Position numbers and translations under genes: made by a program. A stretch of DNA of 64,000 nucleotides from Burkholderia sp. GAS332 (GTDB lineage Bacteria; Pseudomonadota; Gammaproteobacteria; Burkholderiales; Burkholderiaceae): positions 2,666,001 to 2,730,000 of the forward strand of contig FSRV01000002.1 of assembly GCA_900142905.1 (NCBI GenBank), in the 5' to 3' direction. Every line of letters begins with the position of its first letter. Positions within the stretch are counted from its first letter, which is position 1. This document shows, in pieces, positions 51,389 through 60,313 of the stretch. The notes below the pieces were generated by a model. That model was not told where the DNA came from. It ran no database searches and saw nothing but the letters and a program-made list of their open reading frames with translations.

Positions 51389-52165
51389 ATGCGTTTTACT
51401 GGAAAGACAGCTCTCGTAACCGGCGGCAACAGCGGCATTGGCTTTGCTGCGGCGAAGCTCTTGATCGCTGAAGGCGCCCGTGTTGCGATCACTGGCCGCG
51501 ATCGCGCAAAGCTGGATCAGGCAGTCTCCGAGCTCGGCGAGAACGCGCTAGGCATCCAGGCCGATCTCGACGATGAAACCGCGATCGCGTCGATGTTCAA
51601 GCAGATCCAGGAAACATTCGGGTCGCTCGACGTCGTGTTCGCCAACGCCGGAATCTCCGGTCCGACTCCGCTTGGCGGCACAACCGCCGCCGCGTTCGAG
51701 GCGATTCTTCGCACCAATCTCACAGGCGTGTTTCTCACGGTTCAAGCGGCCCTCCCGTTGATGAGCGCCGGCGGCTCGATCGTATTGAACGGTTCCGTGA
51801 TGCGCGAACTGGGCTCGCCTGGGTCGGCCGCCTATTCCGCTACAAAGGCTGGCGTCACCGGGATGGCCAAGGTGTTTGCGGCCGAACTCGTGCAGCGTGG
51901 CATTCGCGTCAACACCGTGATCCCAGGCGGCACGCGCACGCCGATCTGGACGCGCGGCGCACGGGCCGGTGCAACGCTCGACGGGACCGAAGAGGCGCTC
52001 GCGCCGCGCATTCCGCTGGCTCGCCTCGCCACACCGGAGGAAGTTGCCAAGGCCGCGCTTTTCCTCGCGTCCGACGATGCTTCAGGAATCACAGCGGCGG
52101 AAATTGTCGTCGACGGCGGCACGACGGGTGCGCCATGGGGCGCACCCTTGCACCGCAAAGGGTAA
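51389..52165 (+). CDS. Short-chain dehydrogenase/reductase
   Basis: The 258-aa protein is a classical SDR. It has the cofactor motif TGGNSGIG near residues 11-18, NAG in FANAGISG, an active-site Ser in NGSVMREL and Tyr-Lys in YSATK, with IPGGTRTPI after it. Basic GRDR in the first fold suggests NADP preference. ATG 51389 follows AGGAGAAGGA. The substrate is unknown; the divergent TetR gene likely controls it. Confidence 0.9.
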   Translation: MRFTGKTALVTGGNSGIGFAAAKLLIAEGARVAITGRDRAKLDQAVSELGENALGIQADLDDETAIASMFKQIQETFGSLDVVFANAGISGPTPLGGTTAAAFEAILRTNLTGVFLTVQAALPLMSAGGSIVLNGSVMRELGSPGSAAYSATKAGVTGMAKVFAAELVQRGIRVNTVIPGGTRTPIWTRGARAGATLDGTEEALAPRIPLARLATPEEVAKAALFLASDDASGITAAEIVVDGGTTGAPWGAPLHRKG

Positions 52166-52271
52166 ACGGGCACGACTTTCCGGTCGCCGCCGGATCAGCT
52201 CAGGACAGCGACGCGCTGCCTTGAGCTACCGGCGTTTAGCTGCGATCGCCAGACAATCCGACGGTCGCAAA

Positions 52272-53525
52272 CTAAGCAGGCAGCGAGGACCGTTCCTTCG
52301 CCACGATCGCCTCGATAGAGGAGACGGCCTGGGTCAGACCGTTCTCGGCCTGCATGTGTATGCCGAGCGTTCGAGCGCGGGCACGCACTTCTGCTCGCTC
52401 AGCGAATTCAATTGCGCGTGAAAGCGAGGATGCCCGCAGCTTCTTTCCGTCCACTGGGCCGGGCGCAACACCAGCGCGCCGGAGCCGGTCCGCCCAAAAG
52501 AACTGATCCCCGGCAAAAGGAACCACGATGGAGGGAACGCCAGCCCGCGCCGCCGAGTGACTGGTACCCGAACCGCCATGATGGATGACCATCGACGTTC
52601 TCGGGAAAAGCCATTCGTGAGGCATGTCGCCGATCACATGAAAGTTTGCGGGCAGCATTGAGGTATCCGCCCCGCTCCATCCGGGATGGAACAACACCCT
52701 TCGACCGCCGGCCGCCGTGATCACTTCCTGTAGCGCCTTCTGCGTATCGAAAGACGTCATGCTGCCAAAGCCGACGTAGATCGGCGCCTCCCCCTTCGCG
52801 AGAAAGTCCGTCAGATCCCGCGGCGGGGACCAGCCGGCCGAAGGCGCGATCCATTGCCCACACATCTGCGCGTTAGAAGGCCAGTCTTCCGGACGTGGCA
52901 GAAGACTGGGAGAAATACCATAAAGCATCGGATGATCGTTCCACAGATCGCGCCGCGGAGGAAGGCCGCAAACATTCTCCCGCGCCGCATTGATGCGCTT
53001 GCGAAACGCGCGCCAAAGAAATCCGTTGACGAATTCATGACTGACGCGATTCAGGAATGATGGAACGCGCGATGGCGGAAAGAACGGCGAGGCAAACGCC
53101 GTCGTCGGTGTGATGGGAATGAGTCCTGTGCCAATAGCCGTTACGCCAAGGTATTCAGCCGCCGATAATCCGACGAACGCCGCGAGACCCGAGACGATAA
53201 CGGCATCGCATCCCTCCCCCGCCCTGACCGTTTCACGGAGCCAGGGCTCAGCATGACTGTTCGCGATACCCGCAAGCGCGTTCGCGGTGCCTTTGAAGCG
53301 GCATCTTCCTGCAACAGCACCGGCGCTCGTCAGCGCGGGTTGCAGCGTCGCCTTGATATCGCCGGCCAATGCAGTCACGGGAACACCCAAAGCTTTCGCC
53401 GAACCGAGCGTTGCGTGGTCGGCGAGCAGCCTGGCTTCATGACCGGCACTGATCAAGGCCGCGCACAGCGCGGCCAGCGGACGTGTATCACCTTCGGTAC
53501 CGTAAGTGACGGCGACGAATTTCAT
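52272..53525 (-). CDS. UGT/MGT-type glycosyltransferase (GT1-like)
   Basis: The 417-aa protein resembles GT1 glycosyltransferases such as macrolide, sterol and rhamnosyl transferases. It has an N-terminal acceptor domain starting VAVTYGTEGDTRPLAALC and a C-terminal donor site with YVGFGSMTSFD, HHGGSGTSHSAARAGVPSIV and PFAGDQFFWADRL. No signal peptide is present. It would glycosylate a small hydrophobic molecule, using an activated sugar. Its start overlaps the TetR stop by 4 bp, so the regulator controls its own co-operonic transferase. Confidence 0.9.
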   Translation of the reverse strand: MKFVAVTYGTEGDTRPLAALCAALISAGHEARLLADHATLGSAKALGVPVTALAGDIKATLQPALTSAGAVAGRCRFKGTANALAGIANSHAEPWLRETVRAGEGCDAVIVSGLAAFVGLSAAEYLGVTAIGTGLIPITPTTAFASPFFPPSRVPSFLNRVSHEFVNGFLWRAFRKRINAARENVCGLPPRRDLWNDHPMLYGISPSLLPRPEDWPSNAQMCGQWIAPSAGWSPPRDLTDFLAKGEAPIYVGFGSMTSFDTQKALQEVITAAGGRRVLFHPGWSGADTSMLPANFHVIGDMPHEWLFPRTSMVIHHGGSGTSHSAARAGVPSIVVPFAGDQFFWADRLRRAGVAPGPVDGKKLRASSLSRAIEFAERAEVRARARTLGIHMQAENGLTQAVSSIEAIVAKERSSLPA

Positions 53526-54166
53526 GATTTGCGACGGCTCCTGATGGGCGGAGAAAGAGTGCTGCGCGCGCCATTCACGAACAGCTCGATGACCACCGCG
53601 AACTCCTGTTTCAACCTGAGCCCCGGCACGGTCAACCACCGCATGAGCGCCCCGAGATAAAGATGATGAAAGAGCGTCGCCAGGTGGGTCGCGGCGAGGT
53701 CGTCACGCAACTCGCCTGTGGCCTGCCCTTTGGCAATCAGCAGCGCAAAACCGTCCGCCATATCGCTGTTCGGGGCATCTTCATCGCGCGCCGATACCCC
53801 GAGACTCAGAAAGCGAAACCGGATGTACGGCACGAGCAGGGCGCGGTGCTTTTCGCACCAGACCGCCGACGCGCCCAGCAGCATGGATAGCGCAGGGACA
53901 AAGCCGGCCTGACGTGCGACACGCGGTTGCAGACGGATCAGATCCGCCTCAAGCTGCGCGTGAATCCAGTGCGCCAGTACCGCTTCTTTGGTGGCGAAAT
54001 GGTTGTAAAGCGTTCCCTTCGCGACATCTGCGTTTGCCGCGATCTGCTCCATCGTCACCGCGTCGTAGCCGTTCGTTTCAAATAGACGGATCGCCGTTTC
54101 AGCAAGCAGACTCTGTGTCTGCGAGTGCTTTCGCGCGCGACGGCTGGAGGAATCGGAAACGGGCAT
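53522..54166 (-). CDS. TetR family regulator of glycosyltransferase
   Basis: The 214-aa protein has a TetR helix-turn-helix (TMEQIAANADVAKGTLYNHFATKEAVLAHW) and a C-terminal ligand domain. A perfect palindrome lies 21 bp upstream of its start, as expected for autorepression. The gene is followed directly by the glycosyltransferase through a 4-bp overlap. The ligand may be the acceptor of that enzyme. Confidence 0.91.
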   Translation of the reverse strand: MPVSDSSSRRARKHSQTQSLLAETAIRLFETNGYDAVTMEQIAANADVAKGTLYNHFATKEAVLAHWIHAQLEADLIRLQPRVARQAGFVPALSMLLGASAVWCEKHRALLVPYIRFRFLSLGVSARDEDAPNSDMADGFALLIAKGQATGELRDDLAATHLATLFHHLYLGALMRWLTVPGLRLKQEFAVVIELFVNGARSTLSPPIRSRRKS

Positions 54167-54186
54167 GACATTCGCTTTTTAAACTC

Positions 54187-54202
54187 CGTTCAAAATTGAA
54201 CG
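54187..54202. promoter_or_regulatory. Perfect palindromic operator candidate
   Basis: CGTTCAAAATTGAACG has perfect 7-bp arms with a 2-bp centre. It lies upstream of the TetR start at 54166, where autorepression is expected. Confidence 0.65.
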
Positions 54203-54255
54203 TCGTACAAAAATATGATGTCACGTTCCCGACAGCCGTGTCAATGCACCCGCCG

Positions 54256-54651
54256 TCATCCGTGCTTACCGAGGTGAAAGCCGGCCCGCTCAGCAGCCAT
54301 CTGAATACTGTAAACCGCGCAACCGGTTACGACACCCGTGATCAACAGCCCGAGCATCCCAAGTAATACCGCGACGATTCGCCCAGCCACCGTAGTCGGA
54401 ATCACGTCGCCGTAACCGATGGTTAGTGCGGTGATCGCACAAAAGTAGAGAGTTTCGCCAAACGATGAGTGCGCCCGTGTGCTTGTATCGACAGCACCGC
54501 CGACGTAATACATCGCGACCGAAAGGATAAGGAAAAGAATCAGCAGACTAGCCAGAATGCTTCGCAGATGCCAGAGGAGCCTGGAAAACTCGGCAACCGC
54601 ATGGCGTGGCCGGATCTTGGCACGAACATCGTGCTTGGGAGCATTGTCCAT
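54256..54651 (-). CDS. Two-helix potassium channel
   Basis: The 131-aa protein has two transmembrane helices (about 32-52 and 90-112) around a pore loop with the selectivity filter TIGYGD. This is the ion-transport 2 channel type. No RCK regulatory domain follows. It should form a tetrameric K+ channel in the inner membrane. An upstream GAGG sequence is compatible with ATG 54651. Confidence 0.9.
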   Translation of the reverse strand: MDNAPKHDVRAKIRPRHAVAEFSRLLWHLRSILASLLILFLILSVAMYYVGGAVDTSTRAHSSFGETLYFCAITALTIGYGDVIPTTVAGRIVAVLLGMLGLLITGVVTGCAVYSIQMAAERAGFHLGKHG

Positions 54652-54819
54652 TTCATGAACCTCGTAGATTTTCTGGCCTATCGTGGTCCGAAGCCAAAAA
54701 TGGATAGTACGACGCAGTCAATCCAGAACAATCGTCCAAATCTGAAAAGGCGCTCGGCGTAGGTTGGCTGTTGCACCATGCCATGATTGGCGCGTACGCA
54801 AATGCACCAGACGGCACGC

Positions 54820-55524
54820 TTACGGATTCGACTCGCCAAGACTAGCCGCTCGCAACCGGTCGAAATCCAGAATAACGATCTCCCCGAATTTCAGGCTCAC
54901 TATGCGTTGGCTTTCGAGATTCTTGAGCAACTGATTCGTAGTCTGCCGCGACAAGGACACCATTGAAGCGAGACTGTCTTGTGAGAGCATTATCCTGCTC
55001 TGCGCAGCGTTGAGACCGCCATACCCCCCTGCGATCACCAACAAGCGGCTCGCCACGCGCTGTGCCGCGGGCAACAGCGCCATCGCTTCGGTGTTCTCGA
55101 ACGAAACCCGAAGTCTTTGCGCCATCAACAACGCAAAATCGCGCCAATAGCGGGGCGTGGAATCGAGCAGGCTTTGCAGCGCAGGCGCGGGCACGTGCAG
55201 CAAAAGCGCCCGGCTAATGGCAGTGGCGTCGTTCGGGCGTGGCAGCCCGTCGAACAGCGAGATTTCCCCTAACCATGCAGTCGGTCCGAGCACCGCGAGC
55301 AAGGCCTCTTTCCCATCCGCCCCGACTGTGCCGATAGCCATTGCGCCGCCCAGTATGGCGTACAGTCCATACGACGGGTCGCCACGCCGATAGAGGACCT
55401 CGTTCTTTTCCAGCGTAAGCAGATTGGCATGGCTGATCAGATAGTCCTGCAACTCGACAGGCAGGCCTTTAAACCAGGGAGTCGTTTCGAGTTGTGACCG
55501 GTAGCGGTGCAGGCTGGATTCCAT
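54820..55524 (-). CDS. Crp/Fnr family transcriptional regulator
   Basis: The 234-aa protein has a cyclic-nucleotide-binding-like domain (about 30-130, with GDPSYGLYAILGGAMAI) and a C-terminal winged helix with LASMVSLSRQTTNQLLKNLES. No N-terminal Fnr-type cysteine cluster is present. The effector is unknown. It is convergent with nothing nearby and upstream of a region facing the aldolase gene. Confidence 0.9.
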   Translation of the reverse strand: MESSLHRYRSQLETTPWFKGLPVELQDYLISHANLLTLEKNEVLYRRGDPSYGLYAILGGAMAIGTVGADGKEALLAVLGPTAWLGEISLFDGLPRPNDATAISRALLLHVPAPALQSLLDSTPRYWRDFALLMAQRLRVSFENTEAMALLPAAQRVASRLLVIAGGYGGLNAAQSRIMLSQDSLASMVSLSRQTTNQLLKNLESQRIVSLKFGEIVILDFDRLRAASLGESNP

Positions 55525-55715
55525 TGGCGCGTCGACCTGTCGGGTATCGGACAGATTTTAGGCGGGTTTGCGAACATCATGTGGACTCGCATCTGACAAC
55601 GCAATGACTTTGGCCCGTGACGCACCCGCTGCGCCACCGGGACCGGATGCGCGATTCGCAGTGCGTTGTCCCGGGTTATTCCATTTGCTTGAATCATCGA
55701 AAAAGGAGTGTCGAC

Positions 55716-56483
55716 GTGGCCTCATCTGATGTCAGCCTGAAGAACGACGTATCGCCCGCCGAATGGGACGCGCGGGTCAATCTCGCGGCGGCGTACCGCC
55801 TCACCGCGCTGTTTGGGTGGGACGACCTGGTGTTTACCCATATTTCGGCACGCGTGCCCGGCCCGGAGCATCATTTCCTGATCAACCCGTACGGCATGAT
55901 GTTCGACGAGATCACCGCATCGTCGCTGGTCAAGATCGATCTCGACGGCCGCAAGGTTTCCGAGTCGCCCTATGACGTCAATCCGGCCGGCTTCACGATC
56001 CATAGCGCCGTGCATGCGGCGCGCGAAGACGCCCATTGCGTGATGCACACTCACTCGGTCAACGGCGTGGCCGTGTCCGCGCAGGTGGCGGGGCTGCTGC
56101 CGCTCTCCCAGCAGTCACTCGGTGTGCTGGCGTCGCTCGGCTACCACGACTACGAGGGCATCGCACTCAATGAAGCCGAGAAGCCTCGCCTCGTTCAGGA
56201 CCTCGGCACCAACACTTACCTGATGCTGCGCAACCACGGTCTGCTGACGGTCGGCGCCGCGCCGGCAGACGCCTTCGTCGCCATGTACTTCTTTGAAGTG
56301 GCCTGCATGATTCAGGTGCGTGCCCAGGCCGGCGGTGGAAAGCTGACGCCCATCGGGCAGCCGATTCTCGATGGCATCAAGGAGCAGATCCGGGTGGCGA
56401 CGCGGGGCGTTTCTCCTGGGGCGTTGGTGTGGCCCGGGCTGCTGCGTCGGCTCGACCGCCGTAACCCCGGCTACGCTGACTAA
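55716..56483 (+). CDS. Class II aldolase/adducin family protein
   Basis: The 255-aa protein has the aldolase II/adducin fold with zinc ligands in MHTHSVNG and a third His in RNHGLLTVG. An acid is in the usual position of NPYGMMFDEIT. GTG 55716 is chosen because AAGGAG lies before it; longer in-frame starts lack an SD. Family members cleave or decarboxylate sugar-phosphate-like or keto acids. It lies upstream of a ketopantoate-reductase-like gene on the same strand. Confidence 0.85.
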   Translation: MASSDVSLKNDVSPAEWDARVNLAAAYRLTALFGWDDLVFTHISARVPGPEHHFLINPYGMMFDEITASSLVKIDLDGRKVSESPYDVNPAGFTIHSAVHAAREDAHCVMHTHSVNGVAVSAQVAGLLPLSQQSLGVLASLGYHDYEGIALNEAEKPRLVQDLGTNTYLMLRNHGLLTVGAAPADAFVAMYFFEVACMIQVRAQAGGGKLTPIGQPILDGIKEQIRVATRGVSPGALVWPGLLRRLDRRNPGYAD

Positions 56484-56620
56484 CACTGGCCGCTCGCACC
56501 GTGCACCGTGCACGACACGCACGGTTGCATGTGCTGAGCGAACGGTGTGAGCTTCATCAGCCGCGTTCGCTGATTCAACGCATCGCGGATACGTATTGGG
56601 TAGGTCACGTGAGAACCTGT

Positions 56621-57664
56621 ATGGCAAAAATCTTTATCTACGGCGCCGGCTCGATTGGCTGCTATGTCGGCGGACGACTTCTTGCCGGGGGCAGCGACGT
56701 CAGTTTCATTGGGCGGGCGCGCGTGGCCGACCAGTTGCGCAGTCATGGCATCACGCTGTCGCGGCACGACGATAGCCGCTGGCATGCGCCGTCGGAGCGG
56801 ATCGACGTATCGACGGACGCGGCCAGCGCCGCCGCAGCCGATCTGGTACTCGTCACCGTCAAGTCTGCCGCGACCGCCACGGCCGCCGCCGAGCTGGCGA
56901 GCGTGTTGCGCCCCGGTACGATCGTCGTGAGCTTGCAGAACGGCATTGGCAATGCCGACGTGCTGCGTGCCGCCCTTCCACAGCAGATGGTGCTGGAGGG
57001 GATGGTGCCATTCAATGTCGTCGAACGCGGCCCTGGCGCATTTCATCAAGGTTCAGGCGGAGAGTTGGAGATCAGGCATGCGGCGGCCATGCAGCCGTTC
57101 GTCGACGAGTTCAGGAAAGCAGGCCTGCCGCTCATCCAGCACGCCGACTTGTTGCCGGTGCAGTGGGCGAAGCTGCTGCTCAATCTCAACAATGCAATCA
57201 ACGCGCTTGCGAACCGGCCGTTGAAGGAGGAACTCTCGCAACGTGCCTATCGCCTGTGCCTCGCTATGGCGCAGAAAGAAGCGCTCGCGCTTCTGAAGCA
57301 GGCCAACATACGGCCGACCAAAGTGACGCCGCTTCCGGCCACCTGGATACCGCGTGTGCTCAGCGTACCTGATGCGTTATTCGAGCGGCTGGGCCGCGCG
57401 ATGCTGACGATCGATCCGCTCGCGCGCTCGTCGATGTCCGACGATCTGGCGGTGGGACGCACGACGGAAATCGACTGGATCAACGGCGAAGTTGTGCGCC
57501 TCGCACAACGTCTCGGGCGAACGGCGCCGGTGAACCAACGGCTATGCGAGCTCGTGCGGGAAGCCGAGCGAAGCGACTTGCGACCTTCATGGTCGGGCGA
57601 AGCCCTGCTGGCTCAGATTCGCGCTGCCGCGGGTGCCGCTTCGGCACGGCACGACAGGCGCTGA
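56621..57664 (+). CDS. Ketopantoate reductase-family oxidoreductase (PanE/ApbA)
   Basis: The 347-aa protein starts with the Rossmann motif IFIYGAGSIGCYVGGRL and contains LVTVKSAAT and VSLQNGIGNADVL, typical of PanE-type reductases. The C-terminal domain has the conserved Lys and Asn in QWAKLLLNLNNAINAL and a late acidic EIDWINGEVVRLAQ. It likely reduces a 2-keto acid with NADPH. It follows the class II aldolase by 137 bp, so the two may form a small catabolic unit. Pantothenate synthesis is possible but not supported by neighbours. Confidence 0.87.
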   Translation: MAKIFIYGAGSIGCYVGGRLLAGGSDVSFIGRARVADQLRSHGITLSRHDDSRWHAPSERIDVSTDAASAAAADLVLVTVKSAATATAAAELASVLRPGTIVVSLQNGIGNADVLRAALPQQMVLEGMVPFNVVERGPGAFHQGSGGELEIRHAAAMQPFVDEFRKAGLPLIQHADLLPVQWAKLLLNLNNAINALANRPLKEELSQRAYRLCLAMAQKEALALLKQANIRPTKVTPLPATWIPRVLSVPDALFERLGRAMLTIDPLARSSMSDDLAVGRTTEIDWINGEVVRLAQRLGRTAPVNQRLCELVREAERSDLRPSWSGEALLAQIRAAAGAASARHDRR

Positions 57665-57723
57665 GCGTCGGCGCGTGGGTATCTGGTCCGCTATTATTCT
57701 GGGAAGTTGTCGGGAGAAGTGAA

Positions 57724-58515
57724 ATGACGAGAGTCAAAATAGCTGAAATAGCGGAGATCAATTTTGTGCGATCGGGGCCCAGAAATGCGCCGTCGCTGGT
57801 CTTTCTCCATGCAATTGGAATGGATCTCACTTGGTGGGAACATCAGATTGCAGAGTTCGCACCCCACTATGACGTTATCGCTCTGGACTTGCCTGGCCAC
57901 GGCCTATCCGGAAAGCTGGATTTCCCTACATTCGATGCCATGGCGCAGATCGTAGCTGGTTTGCTTGAGCATGTTGGTGTGAGAGGTGCTCATGTCGTAG
58001 GGCTCTCTATCAGCGGCATGATTGCTCAAACGCTGGCCATCAAACGCCCAGATTTAGTTCGTTCGTTGAGTTTGGTTTCAACTCGCAGCACGTTTCCTGC
58101 GGCCGGACGCCAGGCTATGTCTGAATTCGCCGGAATGGCACGGCGGGACGGCATGCTAAAGATGGCGCAGTTATTGAATGAACGCATGTTTCCCGAACCT
58201 TTCAGGGCGCTTCGCCCCGATGTGCTTGATCGGATGACGAAGGCGCTCCTGCTTCAGGACAAAGATTTTCACGCGTCCATATGGGAAATGATCTCTACTT
58301 TTGACGTGGAATCGCAATTGCACAACATCAAATGCCCAACCATGGTCGTTATCGGGGCGGCAGATCTTCAAGCCAACCAGGAAGCAGGCAGCAACCTCGC
58401 GAGAAAAATTTCTGGTGCGGTCTTGCGTGAAGTGCCTGATGCCGGTCATTTGCCACCCGTTCAAACACCAGAGCAGTTCAACACGTTGCTCCGATCTTTT
58501 CTGTCCATCGAGTAA
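57724..58515 (+). CDS. Alpha/beta hydrolase (3-oxoadipate enol-lactonase-like)
   Basis: The 263-aa protein has alpha/beta hydrolase elements: oxyanion HAIG, the strand ALDLPGHGLSG, nucleophile elbow GLSISG with catalytic Ser, and late His in DAGHLPPVQTPEQF. A GGGAGAAG SD precedes the ATG. It is close to PcaD-type lactonases and related esterases. Its DNA looks less GC-rich than its neighbours, with A/T in many third positions, suggesting recent transfer. Confidence 0.85.
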   Translation: MTRVKIAEIAEINFVRSGPRNAPSLVFLHAIGMDLTWWEHQIAEFAPHYDVIALDLPGHGLSGKLDFPTFDAMAQIVAGLLEHVGVRGAHVVGLSISGMIAQTLAIKRPDLVRSLSLVSTRSTFPAAGRQAMSEFAGMARRDGMLKMAQLLNERMFPEPFRALRPDVLDRMTKALLLQDKDFHASIWEMISTFDVESQLHNIKCPTMVVIGAADLQANQEAGSNLARKISGAVLREVPDAGHLPPVQTPEQFNTLLRSFLSIE

Positions 58516-58620
58516 GTCGTGGGATGCTCATGTAGCTTCCCCGAAACTAGACGATTGGCGTAGCGTCGAGTCCCGCTGCGCGCGACGAATGCCAACTGTA
58601 TATTTGAACGGGTGATTGCG

Positions 58621-58788
58621 ATGACAAGGAACACGTCTGTCGTACTTTACATTGTGGCGATGATAGCCGTTGTCGTTGGCGTAGATTTACTATTCTTCAA
58701 GAATCGATTCTGGGAACGGCTGATAGTGAACATCGGCATTGTCCTGGTCTTTGCAGCCTTCTATTTTCGATTCCTAAAGGACCTATAA
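58621..58788 (+). CDS. Small two-helix membrane protein
   Basis: A 55-aa gene was found by reading the sequence between the hydrolase and methyltransferase genes. It has two hydrophobic helices (about residues 7-27 and 34-50) and the stretch FFKNRFWERLIVNIGIVL. A GGTGA sequence lies upstream of the ATG. Similar short membrane proteins occur in other proteobacteria, but the function is unknown. Confidence 0.75.
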   Translation: MTRNTSVVLYIVAMIAVVVGVDLLFFKNRFWERLIVNIGIVLVFAAFYFRFLKDL

Positions 58789-59004
58789 GCTGAGCGCCTA
58801 TGCGCACCGCATCCTCTCTGTTCAACAGCCCTCCTCCGTCGACATAGCGGTCACAGGCGACGGAAGACCGCTCGAGCCAGACGCGTTGATAGACTGACGA
58901 CCTGCGATAATCATGCAGACGTATTTCAACCTTCACGGGTCTTACACTTAGGATCCTATACGGTTCATTTGTTTGGCAATCCCCCCTTCAAACGGAGTGT
59001 CTAA

Positions 59005-59601
59005 ATGGATTCGGAAACATTAGAGGCCTACAACAAGCAGGCCGGATCCTATGCCCGCGAATGGCTCGAACAGGATGCGCCCAGCGATATGTACGCGTTA
59101 TTGGGGCAATACTTTGCGCCAGGACCCACTGCGGACATTGGATGCGGTGCGGGCCGCGATACCGCCTGGCTGGCTGAAAACAGCTTCCAGGCTCTCGGCA
59201 TCGACGCTTCCGAGGGTTTGCTGGATGAGGCGCGAGCGGCTTATCCAGCTCTCACGTTTCAGCAAGGGACCCTGCCGGAGCTTGATGGGCTCGAGCGCGG
59301 TGCCTACCAAAACGTGCTTTGCGAGACCGTGATCATGCATCTTGAACCGGCAAGGATCAGTGAGGCGATGGCCTCGCTGATCGCGTTGCTGCGTCCAGGT
59401 GGGACACTCTACGTCAGTTGGCGAGTCACAGAGCATGAATCGTTACGCGATAAGGCTGGGCGACTCTACTCATCATTTGATCGACAGCTTGTCATCCAGC
59501 CTGCGACCGAACAGTGCGATGTGCTCTTCGAGCAGGACGTCATCAGTGCATCTTCGATGAAGCGGATACAGCGTCTGATCGTTCGGAAGAGGAAGGCATA
59601 G
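59005..59601 (+). CDS. Class I SAM-dependent methyltransferase
   Basis: The 198-aa protein has SAM-binding motif I in ADIGCGAGRDTAWLAE (about residues 44-59), then LGIDASEGLLDEARA and a final beta segment in LLRPGGTLYVSWR. The substrate cannot be predicted; the family includes many small-molecule methyltransferases. An ACGGAG SD precedes the ATG. It lies in the less GC-rich patch with the hydrolase and the small membrane protein. Confidence 0.87.
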   Translation: MDSETLEAYNKQAGSYAREWLEQDAPSDMYALLGQYFAPGPTADIGCGAGRDTAWLAENSFQALGIDASEGLLDEARAAYPALTFQQGTLPELDGLERGAYQNVLCETVIMHLEPARISEAMASLIALLRPGGTLYVSWRVTEHESLRDKAGRLYSSFDRQLVIQPATEQCDVLFEQDVISASSMKRIQRLIVRKRKA

Positions 59602-59660
59602 GCTCCGAGTCAACCTAATATGCTGCACCTAGTCGCCGACTGCCTGGCGAAACCGACTAT

Positions 59661-60131
59661 TCAGTGCGCTATGGCCGAGTTGGCCGCTTTGATTGCAATC
59701 CAGTCATCCGACTGAAGATGCACGTACGTCTCGAGCAGCAGATGTGCGGTAGGCGGATTGATAGCAAGCATTGCCAACTGACGAGGGTCGGCATCGGCGG
59801 GAAGCGCAACCAGGCCATCCACGTTGACGACCATCCGCTCGCGCCAGGTAAAGCTACCCATCGGGAGAGCCACGCGATCGCCGACCCTGACATTGCTGAC
59901 TCCGGCACCCACCTCCAGCACGCGCCCCGCCCCCTCATTGCCGATAACAGACGGCAACTCGGGATGCAGCGGGTACACGCCCCGCGCGACGAGCATGTCG
60001 CTGAAGTTGATTGGGGCATAGTCGACCGCGACCATCACCTGGCCCGCGCCCGGACTGGCGGTTTCGGGCAACTCGCGCAATTCAAGTCCCGTGGCAGGGT
60101 CGCCATATGCGGTGAGCACAATACCTTTCAT
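59661..60131 (-). pseudogene. Truncated zinc-independent alcohol dehydrogenase (GroES domain only)
   Basis: The 156-aa product starts MKGIVLTAYGDPATG and carries the GroES-like catalytic domain of MECR/quinone-oxidoreductase-type dehydrogenases (INFSDMLVARGVYP, VIGNEGAGRVLEVG). It stops shortly after QSDDWIAIKAANSAIAH, where intact enzymes enter the NAD(P)-binding Rossmann domain, so about half of the protein is missing. It is divergent from the TetR gene at 60314 and shares its two operators, so it was probably an original target. The product cannot bind cofactor in the usual way. Confidence 0.72.
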
Positions 60132-60226
60132 GATGAAACTCCATCTTCGATGGACGCCTAAGTGGACGCGGCGTCCGGGCATGCCTTATTGGGCATCGGC
60201 TTGCGGAATATTGGCATATGCTGCAA

Positions 60227-60274
60227 AGTAACAGACCTGTACGTAACTTTTATAGTAGGTACAGACCTGTTACT
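60227..60274. promoter_or_regulatory. Pair of inverted operator sites, TetR/ADH divergent promoter
   Basis: AGTAACAGACCTGTACG (60227-60243) and its inverted counterpart GGTACAGACCTGTTACT (60258-60274) are 31 bp apart centre to centre. The outer arms CAAAGTAACAG/CTGTTACTTTG (60224-60234 and 60267-60277) form a perfect 11-bp inverted repeat. The same paired layout recurs at 61474-61521. Confidence 0.7.
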
Positions 60275-60313
60275 TTGTCAATCAGAAAATCCAGATCGAA
60301 GGAGTGTGCAGAT

